Below, piece after piece: positions 1-6,403 of a DNA stretch of 64,000 nucleotides. Positions within the stretch are counted from its first letter, which is position 1. Every line of letters starts with the position of its first letter. The stretch covers positions 1 to 64,000 of the forward strand of contig NZ_JACKTL010000043.1 of the NCBI RefSeq assembly GCF_025822245.1. Direction: 5' to 3'. Below the pieces are notes generated by a model. The model did not search any database. It was not told the origin of the DNA and saw only the letters and a program-made list of their open reading frames with translations. The stretch comes from Mycolicibacterium hodleri. GTDB lineage: Bacteria > Actinomycetota > Actinomycetes > Mycobacteriales > Mycobacteriaceae. The translations under genes and the position numbers were made by a program.

Positions 1-1159
1 CTAGTGGTCCGTCTCAGTTTTGATTGACTACTTGTTGGAGTTTGGTGCGTGCGCGTCGAACTTTGGCCAGGATCGACTCGGCGGTAGCCGTCCACAGGTA
101 GGGCTTGGGATCGGCGTTGTGGGCGTTGAGGTATGACTCGATGCTGACGATTAACTCGGGCACACTGGCGAAGATGCCGCGGCGGAGGTTTTTGTCGGTC
201 AGGTCGCGGAACCAGCGTTCGACCTGGTTGAGCCATGACGATGAGGTCGGGGTGAAATGGAAGTGAAACCGCTTGTGCCGCTTCATCCATTTCTTAACCT
301 CGACGTGTTTGTGGGTGGCGTAGTTGTCCAGGATCAGATGAACCTGTAACCCCTTGGGCACCTCGCGGTCGATGGTGTTGAGGAACTTGATGAACTCGGT
401 GTGACGATGCCGGGGCAGGCACTGGCCGATCACGGCGCCAGTCAGCACGTCCAGGGCGGCGAACAAGGTGGTGGTGCCATTGCGTTTGTAGTCATGGGTC
501 ATCGTGCCCGCCCGCCCCGGCACCATCGGCAGCGACGCCTGGGTGCGGTCCAAAGCCTGAATTTGAGACTTCTCGTCCATGCACAACACGATGGCCCGCT
601 CGGGCGGGTTCAGATACAACCCGACCACATCGATCAGTTTCTCCTCGAACAACGGATCATTGGACACCTTGAACGTATCGACCCGGTGCGGCGCCAACCC
701 GAGATCCGACCAAATCCTTTGCACCGTAGACGAACTGACCCCGACCCGCTCGGCCATCGTGCGACACGACCAATGCGTGGCCCCTGGGGGAGTCGTCGTG
801 GTGGTCAACCGCACGATCTGCGCGATCGTCTCCTCGGGAATCGAGGGCTTGCGGCCTCGACCTTCACGGATCTTGTCCAACCCGGCAAGTCCATCTTCGG
901 TGAACCGCCGGCGCCACGCCCGCACGGTCACCGGCGTCACCCCAACATCCTCGGCGATCCGGATATTGGCCTCACCATCGGCGGCCATCAGCAGCACTTT
1001 CGCGCGCAGCACCTGCTGATGCGGCGCCGTCCGCGACCGTTCCAGCCCCTCCAATGTCTCACGCTCGACCGTCGTCATCGGCAAGGCCGCTGCTGGTGAT
1101 GCACTCACCCGTCCAGAATACCGAACATATGACTATTTATTTGCGAGACACACCACTAG
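1..1159 (-). mobile_element. IS630-family insertion sequence
   Basis: The element is bounded by imperfect terminal inverted repeats. The left end reads CTAGTGGTCCGTCTC, and the reverse complement of the right end (1145-1159) reads CTAGTGGTGTGTCTC, so 13 of 15 positions match. One transposase gene fills the element on the minus strand. CTAG at both tips contains the TA dinucleotide that IS630/Tc1-type elements target. The true left boundary cannot be confirmed because it lies at the edge of the window. The right end is repeated directly downstream at 1161-1259. Confidence 0.85.
14..1108 (-). CDS. IS630 family transposase
   Basis: This is a 364-residue DDE transposase that moves the surrounding element by cut-and-paste at TA sites. 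The N-terminal third holds paired helix-turn-helix units (VTPVTVRAWRRRF and VSSSTVQRIW). The catalytic acidic residues are recognisable as CMDEKSQ, LILDNYATHK and NQVERWF, in the order and spacing of the IS630 family. The length is normal and the frame is open, so the enzyme could be active. An internal ATG at 1078 (residue 11) is an equally good start. The gene lies inside the terminal repeats of the element. Confidence 0.93.
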   Translation of the reverse strand: MSASPAAALPMTTVERETLEGLERSRTAPHQQVLRAKVLLMAADGEANIRIAEDVGVTPVTVRAWRRRFTEDGLAGLDKIREGRGRKPSIPEETIAQIVRLTTTTTPPGATHWSCRTMAERVGVSSSTVQRIWSDLGLAPHRVDTFKVSNDPLFEEKLIDVVGLYLNPPERAIVLCMDEKSQIQALDRTQASLPMVPGRAGTMTHDYKRNGTTTLFAALDVLTGAVIGQCLPRHRHTEFIKFLNTIDREVPKGLQVHLILDNYATHKHVEVKKWMKRHKRFHFHFTPTSSSWLNQVERWFRDLTDKNLRRGIFASVPELIVSIESYLNAHNADPKPYLWTATAESILAKVRRARTKLQQVVNQN

Positions 1160-1160
1160 G

Positions 1161-1259
1161 ACGCTCGACCGTCGTCATCGGCAAGGCCGCTGCTGGTGAT
1201 GCACTCACCCGTCCAGAATACCGAACATATGACTATTTATTTGCGAGACACACCACTAG
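1161..1259. repeat. tandem duplicate of the IS630 right end
   Basis: Bases 1161-1259 repeat 1061-1159 exactly over 99 bases, with one unmatched base (1160) between the copies. The duplicated piece carries the right terminal repeat and the first 16 or so codons of the transposase, but nothing further. It therefore gives the element two alternative right ends. It most likely arose by aberrant transposition or by recombination beside an older IS remnant. Confidence 0.9.
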
Positions 1260-1317
1260 CGGCACGATGAAGTCCTTACGTAAGGCGTTGACGGATAACG
1301 GATATGAGTCGGGGCGG

Positions 1318-1812
1318 TCAGCGGAGCGTCTGGGGGTCCAGGCGCCTCCACATCAGGGCGCTCGTCGTGTCCTGGCCGGTGTGATCAGGTCCGGTGAACG
1401 ACAGCGTGAGCTGATCCTGGTGCAGGATGCCGCGCCGGTGCTGGTTGGTGTGCAACCAGTCCGGTCGTGAAGACACCAGCAGGTGGTGGGCGACGTGGCC
1501 CGTGGTGCCGTCGACGGTGAAGGGCCCGCTGTAGGCGAGCTGCCCCGCTGCGGCGATCGGATCAGCGCCGACCGCGGGGGCCTGCGCGGCGCGGTGGTGG
1601 GGGTTGACCAACTGGGCCGACATGTATCCGGCGGGGCTATAGATCAGCATGCCGATGGGCTCGGTCCCGAGCGGATGATCGACCTCGCCGATGGTGCTAG
1701 ACACGGTGTACGCGATCAGGGACCACGCACCGAGAAGGTCGACCCGTCGAGCGGGCAGCGCGACTCCGGTGGAGGTATCCGGCGTCGAAGGGCCTCGGGT
1801 GCGACCCGACAT
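1318..1812 (-). CDS. lipocalin-like domain protein
   Basis: The protein is about 164 residues. Its N-terminal motif LLGAWSLIAY, followed by PLGTEPIGMLIYSPAGYMSA, is characteristic of the lipocalin-like family found in many actinobacteria, whose members often sit beside small-molecule oxidoreductases or regulators. No signal peptide is visible, so it is probably cytoplasmic. I chose the ATG at 1812. A TTG at 1860 would add 16 Pro/Ser-rich residues without a convincing ribosome site. The gene is divergent from the HxlR regulator at 2171, which suggests control by that regulator. The substrate is unknown. Confidence 0.75.
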   Translation of the reverse strand: MSGRTRGPSTPDTSTGVALPARRVDLLGAWSLIAYTVSSTIGEVDHPLGTEPIGMLIYSPAGYMSAQLVNPHHRAAQAPAVGADPIAAAGQLAYSGPFTVDGTTGHVAHHLLVSSRPDWLHTNQHRRGILHQDQLTLSFTGPDHTGQDTTSALMWRRLDPQTLR

Positions 1813-1860
1813 CGGGGATGGGGTGCCGGACGGCGGCGACGGTGGTCGGTTGGTGCTCAA

Positions 1861-2170
1861 TGGCGAGCACTTACAGGTCTGGGGAACCGCGCACGTGGGG
1901 CGGGGCGACTCGTCGCACCCCCGTGGGGAGTCCGCGCGTGCTCGCTGTCCGCGCCGTCAATGGCGATCTTCACGTTTGCAGTATAGCTGGCTGAATACGG
2001 GAAGTATAGTTAGGCATGGGTCCTCGCCTGAACCGTCGCCGCATGTCGTGGTCTGAAAATTGCTGCAATGCAGTGCAATTGATCAGAAGCGTCCCCCAGT
2101 CGGTGTCGCCCTCGACGTGTGGCGCGGTTTCGCGACTACGACAGTCGAAGCCACCCACGGGAGTGCGCGC
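1861..2170. promoter_or_regulatory. divergent intergenic region with AGTATAG direct repeats
   Basis: This gap separates the lipocalin-like gene (leftward) from the HxlR regulator (rightward). It holds no convincing gene. Two copies of AGTATAG lie at 1980-1986 and 2003-2009, 23 bases apart (about two helical turns), in an AT-richer stretch. This arrangement would suit a dimeric winged-helix regulator such as the neighbouring HxlR protein. The assignment to that protein is inferred. Confidence 0.4.
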
Positions 2171-2620
2171 ATGAGGACGCCGGATGGCCGCGATGAGAAG
2201 TGCTCCGTCGGCCTCAGTGTCACCATCCTGGGTGACAGGTGGACCCTTCTCATCCTGCGCGAGGCGCTGCTGGGCACGACCAGATTCGTTGACTTCCAAG
2301 GCAATCTCGGCATCGGACCCGACATGCTGTCCGAACGGCTCGCCGCGCTCGTCGAGTGCGGGGTGCTGACCAGGAAGCCCTACCGCGTCGCGGGCCAGCG
2401 CACACGGTCGGAATATCACCTCACCCCAGCCGGACGACAGTTGCACGTGGTCATCGGAGCGTTGCAGCAGTGGGGCGACCGCCACCTGCCGCGGCGTGAA
2501 GGACCAACCCTGATCCGCCGCGCACGCCGCACCGACCGACCCGTTCACGTCGCCTTCGTCGACGACCAGGGCTATGAGATACCCGTTACCGAGGTCGACA
2601 TCATTGCCATGTGCGGCTAG
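2171..2620 (+). CDS. HxlR family winged-helix transcriptional regulator
   Basis: This 149-residue regulator carries the HxlR hallmark block: a Cys near the N-terminus (EKCSVG), then ILGDRWTLLILREALLG, FVDFQGNLGIGPDMLSERL and a wing region YRVAGQRTRSEYHLTPAGR. HxlR proteins bind DNA as dimers and often sense electrophiles or aldehydes, some through the N-terminal cysteine. The ATG at 2171 is preceded by GGGAG at suitable spacing. The longer upstream frame (from 2060) lacks family similarity. The gene is divergent from the lipocalin-like gene and convergent with the LLM oxidoreductase, and it probably regulates its divergent neighbour. Confidence 0.9.
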   Translation: MRTPDGRDEKCSVGLSVTILGDRWTLLILREALLGTTRFVDFQGNLGIGPDMLSERLAALVECGVLTRKPYRVAGQRTRSEYHLTPAGRQLHVVIGALQQWGDRHLPRREGPTLIRRARRTDRPVHVAFVDDQGYEIPVTEVDIIAMCG

Positions 2621-2736
2621 CCGTCTACCGTTCGGCCACTGGGCGCAGAGCCACCGCCAGGCGGGTGGGACGCTGACCGACGATCTACAGGCTTCCGGCC
2701 CCGCCGAACGACCACCTGGCCGGCCAGTGCCAGCGG

Positions 2737-3567
2737 CTAGGTTCGGTACTGCTCGACGACTGAGGCGAAGCCGTCGAGCGTGCGCAGCGTGTCGTCCACC
2801 GGCAAGGTCGGCAGCATGAGCGCGAGCCGGCCGAAACCCAGGTCCTCCACCGCGCGCCAGTACTCGGGATCGATGGGTGTGCCGAACATGGCCAGTGGCA
2901 CGTCGTGCCCGGCACCGTCGCGCAGCTGGTCGATGCGTCTCGCGAGCACGTCGGTCGAATAGTCGTTGGATACCCAGCCAGCGCCATGGCGGATGACCCG
3001 CATGACGGTGGCGTCGGAGTTTCCGCCGATGAAGAGAGGCGGGTGGGGTTGCTGAACCGGCTTGGGACGAAGGTAGGACGAGTCGAAGTCGACGAAGGCG
3101 CCGTGATATTCGGTGGGTTCCTCGGTCCACAGTGCCTTGACGGCCTCGATGCGCTCGTCCAACAGCGCACCCCGCGTCTTGGGGTCGGTGCCGTGGTTGC
3201 GCAACTCCTCGATGTTCCAGCCTGCACCGACACCGAGTACGAACCGCCCACCGGAGATGACGTCGATGCTGGCGGCTTCCTTTGCGGTGAGGATGGGGTC
3301 ACGCTGGATGAGAAGGGCGATGCCAGTGAACAATTCGATCCTGGTCGTCACCGCTGCGGCTGCGGCCAGCGTCACGAACGGGTCCAACGTCCGGTAGTAG
3401 TACTGGGGTAGCTCTCCACCCATCGGCCACGCCGACTCCCGGCTCGCGGGGATGTGGGTGTGCTCGGCGATCATCAGCGAGTCGAAGCCCCGCTCTTCGA
3501 TCGCTCGTGCCAGCGATACCGGGTCGATGCCGTCATCGGTGACGAACGTAGAAATTCCGATCTGCAT
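2737..3567 (-). CDS. LLM class F420-dependent oxidoreductase
   Basis: The protein of about 276 residues belongs to the luciferase-like monooxygenase superfamily, F420-dependent branch (TIGR03619-like). Supporting motifs are MQIGIST, ARAIEERGFDSLMIAEHTH, RIELFTGIALLIQRDP, GGRFVLGVGAGWNIEELRNHG and PPLFIGGNSDATVMRVIRHG. These enzymes use coenzyme F420 or FMN to oxidise or reduce small organic substrates. I chose the ATG at 3567. An ATG at 3579 is also possible. The gene lies 84 bases downstream of the SDR gene on the same strand and may be the last member of the 5.9-2.7 kb oxidoreductase transcript. The substrate cannot be inferred. Confidence 0.9.
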   Translation of the reverse strand: MQIGISTFVTDDGIDPVSLARAIEERGFDSLMIAEHTHIPASRESAWPMGGELPQYYYRTLDPFVTLAAAAAVTTRIELFTGIALLIQRDPILTAKEAASIDVISGGRFVLGVGAGWNIEELRNHGTDPKTRGALLDERIEAVKALWTEEPTEYHGAFVDFDSSYLRPKPVQQPHPPLFIGGNSDATVMRVIRHGAGWVSNDYSTDVLARRIDQLRDGAGHDVPLAMFGTPIDPEYWRAVEDLGFGRLALMLPTLPVDDTLRTLDGFASVVEQYRT

Positions 3568-3651
3568 TTGAGTTCCCATCTGTGTCTCGTCGCCGCGCAA
3601 GGGCGCGGTGTCTGTCGGCGGTGGCGTCGTTCAATCACTCGTCTAGTGGGT

Positions 3652-4392
3652 TCAGCCGACGTACTGCTGCCCGCCGTCGATGTCGTAGGTCGCCCCGCTC
3701 AGGGCGGTGTTCACCATGAGGTGCACGGCCAAGGCGGCAACGTCGGCTGGTCCGACGACGCGCCGGATCGGCAACGTCTCGCGCAACTGCTGGCGACGCC
3801 GATCGAGATCGTCACCCAGCAGCGACGCCGACAGGTCGGTATCGACGAACCCGGCGGCGATGAGATTGACGCGTGTCGGCGCGATTTCCAGAGCCAGCGC
3901 CGCCGTCAAGGGCGGCATGGCCGCCGTCGATGCCGAGGCAATGCCGGGCCCGGGTGCGACCCGGCGGGCACCGGTTCCGCCCATCAACGTCAGCGACCCG
4001 CCGGGGCGGACCACGCGCGCCACGTGTCGGGCGACGTCGAGAGCGACGACGACGTGAGCGCTCATCGCGTCACGAACGTCCTCGGCGGTCATCTGCAGGA
4101 GCGGTCCGTAATGCGGGCCACCTGCGGTCACCATGACGTGATCGATCCCGGTGGTCACTCCGTCGAAGAACTCGGCGAGCGCCGCGGCGTCGGTGACGTC
4201 GAAGACAGCGGTCCGCTGAGCGGACACCTCGGCGCTAGCGCGGGCCAGCCGTTCGGGATTGCGGCCGGTGATGATCACGTTCGCACCACCGGCCTTGGCG
4301 GCACGTGCAGTCTCCAAACCGATTCCGGCGCTCCCGCCCAGCACGACGACGGTCTGCCCGCCGAAACCGGCCACACCTGGCGCGGTCATCAC
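3652..4392 (-). CDS. SDR family oxidoreductase with non-canonical active site
   Basis: This 246-residue Rossmann-fold protein has the SDR dinucleotide motif (VVVLGGSAGIGLETARAA) and the later NLIAAGFVDTDLSA and YDIDGGQQYVG segments. The catalytic Tyr-x-x-x-Lys pair expected after GTGARRVAPGPG is absent: the aligned stretch reads GIASASTAAMPPLTAALALE. It may therefore use a different mechanism or act as a non-enzymatic binding protein. The start is GTG at 4392, overlapping the stop of the upstream quinone-reductase gene by four bases, so the two are translationally coupled. Confidence 0.88.
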   Translation of the reverse strand: MMTAPGVAGFGGQTVVVLGGSAGIGLETARAAKAGGANVIITGRNPERLARASAEVSAQRTAVFDVTDAAALAEFFDGVTTGIDHVMVTAGGPHYGPLLQMTAEDVRDAMSAHVVVALDVARHVARVVRPGGSLTLMGGTGARRVAPGPGIASASTAAMPPLTAALALEIAPTRVNLIAAGFVDTDLSASLLGDDLDRRRQQLRETLPIRRVVGPADVAALAVHLMVNTALSGATYDIDGGQQYVG

Positions 4393-5432
4393 GACGTCTC
4401 ACCCCGTCCGTCTGCATGGGCGACGTCGATCAGAACCCGGCCGACGACACCCTCCTCCATGCGGGTGTGCGCAGCGGCCGTGTCGGCCAACCGGTAGCGG
4501 TGCATCGGCAACCCATGCTCCTGGCCCACCTCGAGCGCGCCATCGGAGGCGGCGGCGCTCACGGCGCGCACCGAGGCGAGCTTGACCGGGCGCGGCGTCA
4601 GGTAGGTGAACACGAACTGCACGCGAGAATCGTTGAGCAACAACGTGTGTGCCGGAACCGTAACGGGACGTCCGGGGTCGGCACCGTAGACGGCAATTAC
4701 ACCGCGCTCGGCCAGCAGTGCGGTGTCGGCCACGAGGTTGTGCGTCGGGTCGACCTCGACGACGACGTCTGCGCCGCGCGGCTGGTGCTCACGCAGCACC
4801 GCTGCCACGTCCTGTCGGCGGTAGTCGATCGTTTCGCATGCGCCCGCGGCGAGGGCCAGCGCCGACTTCTCCGGGCCGCTGACCGTGGCGTGGACCTCCG
4901 CTCCTGCCCAGCGCGCCAACTGGATCGCCGCGTGGCCGACCACGCCTGCGCCGCCGGCCACGAGCACTGTCATGCCCGACAGGGCGCCCGGGCGCAGCGG
5001 ACCCTCTGCAGCGGGGTGGGCCGTCAAGGCGCGGTGGGCAGTCAGCGCCGGAATTCCCAGTGATGCGCCGACGTCGAAGGACACCGAGGTGGGCAGGGTT
5101 GCGGCCTGATCGGACGGCATTGTCAGGAACTGCTGAGCGGTGCCCTCGCTGCGCCGCCAGGCGGCGTCCCAGATCCAGACGCGTTCACCGAGGCGCTGCG
5201 CCGAAACACCCTCGCCCACTTGGTCGATGATCCCGGCCCCGTCTTGGTGGGGAACCTGACCACAGGCCGGCAGCGTAGCGCCGGCAGCTTGGCGGGCCTT
5301 GACGTCGGTGGGGTTGACCGCCGAGACCTCGATGCGTACCCGGACCTGTCCGGCGGCCGCCTGGGGCATCGGCCGCTCGAGGTATCCCAGCACCCTTGGA
5401 TCACCGGGCTGGTGGTAGACGATGGCCTTCAT
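4389..5432 (-). CDS. zinc-independent MDR / NADPH:quinone reductase-like protein
   Basis: The protein has about 347 residues. The medium-chain dehydrogenase fold is shown by MKAIVYHQPGDPRVLGY, VSAVNPTDVKARQ, VPHQDGAGIIDQVGEGV, the nucleotide site VLVAGGAGVVGHAAIQLARW, and the C-terminal HTRMEEGVVGRVLIDV. No structural-zinc cysteine cluster is present, which places it with quinone oxidoreductase (QOR)-like NADPH enzymes. The ATG at 5432 overlaps the end of the upstream flavoenzyme gene by four bases. Likely substrates are quinones or activated enones, made by neighbouring flavoenzymes or encountered as stress electrophiles. Confidence 0.9.
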   Translation of the reverse strand: MKAIVYHQPGDPRVLGYLERPMPQAAAGQVRVRIEVSAVNPTDVKARQAAGATLPACGQVPHQDGAGIIDQVGEGVSAQRLGERVWIWDAAWRRSEGTAQQFLTMPSDQAATLPTSVSFDVGASLGIPALTAHRALTAHPAAEGPLRPGALSGMTVLVAGGAGVVGHAAIQLARWAGAEVHATVSGPEKSALALAAGACETIDYRRQDVAAVLREHQPRGADVVVEVDPTHNLVADTALLAERGVIAVYGADPGRPVTVPAHTLLLNDSRVQFVFTYLTPRPVKLASVRAVSAAASDGALEVGQEHGLPMHRYRLADTAAAHTRMEEGVVGRVLIDVAHADGRGETS

Positions 5433-5878
5433 GAACCGCGGACCGTTCGAGCCGTCCACGGGCCCGTGCCCCCGACCTTGTCGATGCGGATGCGGGTGAG
5501 GAAACCCGGGGGAGCGTCCGCAGGCGGGAAGACGATTGCCGGGTCGGGGTTGCCGACCGCGGCGGCCAACCGCGTGAGCAGCTCCGGCGCACCGCCCTCC
5601 TCGATGGTGGCCGTTCCCGTGAGCTTGAGATAGGGGCGAACGTAGCCCGCCCAGGAATTGGGGTCCATGATGGTCAACACCGCCAGGGGGTTGAGCCGCA
5701 GGTTGCGCACCTTGATGTGCTCGCCCAGATGCCCGGCCACGATCTCGTCGCCGTCCGGGGTGGAGTTCAACGCGACCCACACCACGCTGACATTTGGGGT
5801 ACCGCTGGGGTTCACCGTCACGATCGTGGCGTTGGCGCCCTCGCCGATCAGATCTCGGGCAGCTTGGTCGAGCTTCAT
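5429..5878 (-). CDS. PPOX class F420-dependent oxidoreductase
   Basis: The protein has about 149 residues and the split beta-barrel flavin/F420-binding fold. Diagnostic stretches are GANATIVTVNPSGTPNVSVV, HLGEHIKVRNLRLNPLAVLT and YLKLTGTATIEEGG. Mycobacterial relatives bind F420 and reduce small molecules. The ATG at 5878 is chosen because AGGAG lies 6 bases upstream. An ATG at 5899 lacks this. It is the first gene of a tightly overlapped run with the MDR and SDR genes, so the promoter should lie in 5879-6232. Confidence 0.88.
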   Translation of the reverse strand: MKLDQAARDLIGEGANATIVTVNPSGTPNVSVVWVALNSTPDGDEIVAGHLGEHIKVRNLRLNPLAVLTIMDPNSWAGYVRPYLKLTGTATIEEGGAPELLTRLAAAVGNPDPAIVFPPADAPPGFLTRIRIDKVGGTGPWTARTVRGS

Positions 5879-6232
5879 GTCGTTCTCCTGGTTGTTCATG
5901 GCGTTAACGTCTAACTTTGAAAATGGCTGTGGTTAATCGATGCTCTCGAGGGAATCGACGGGCCGGTCGATCTGGTCGGTCATGATTGGGTGGCGCGCAC
6001 GTCGTCAACGTCGCGATGACGCATCCCATACCGCGGCCGTCTCGGGGGTGCCGTGTACCAAGCACACCGTCATGTCGCCAACGGTAGCAGAATTTGACAA
6101 TCAAAGCCGGGTTCCCTCGCTGCGCCCAAAACTGGGTCGCGCTAAGCAGCGACCGAACCATCCAGGGTCAGCAGGCTTACGCACCCAGTCGGCGGGACTT
6201 CCCGATGAAGGTGACGTCCTCGACGCCTCGCG
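5879..6232. other. intergenic region upstream of the PPOX-MDR-SDR genes
   Basis: I see no supportable gene here. The region should contain the promoter of the leftward oxidoreductase genes; an AT-richer patch around 5905-5940 is the best candidate. Short frames in this region have no recognisable domain. Confidence 0.4.
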
Positions 6233-6403
6233 TCATCGGGGGAGAGCGCGGTGGCAGCGGTTGGGGCAGCCACTGCCCCGTATGGTGCGCCTCGAAATGA
6301 CGGCCTCCCATTCGGTCCCGCACATCGGGCACAGCCACCACACCTTCTTGCTGCTGGCGGACGCGACAGAGTCGGGTGTGAGAGCACCGTTGTCGAACGG
6401 GTG
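6233..6403 (-). pseudogene. orphaned eighth zinc-ribbon module, cut off by an in-frame TGA
   Basis: Directly after the TGA at 6404-6406 the same frame continues with HPFDNGALTPDSVASASSKK, VWWLCPMCGTEWEAVI and a closing CPNRC, then stops at 6233-6235. This is a complete zinc-ribbon module matching the others in spacing. Only one codon (TGG to TGA in ATE-W-HP) separates it from the main frame. The upstream protein is therefore a truncated form of a roughly 787-residue ancestor, or the base is a sequencing error. Confidence 0.85.

Noticed and set aside
1970..3130. A 386-codon minus-strand frame across the HxlR gene and part of the LLM gene
   Set aside because: It overlaps two genes with clear families and has low-complexity, Arg-rich composition typical of antisense frames in high-GC DNA.
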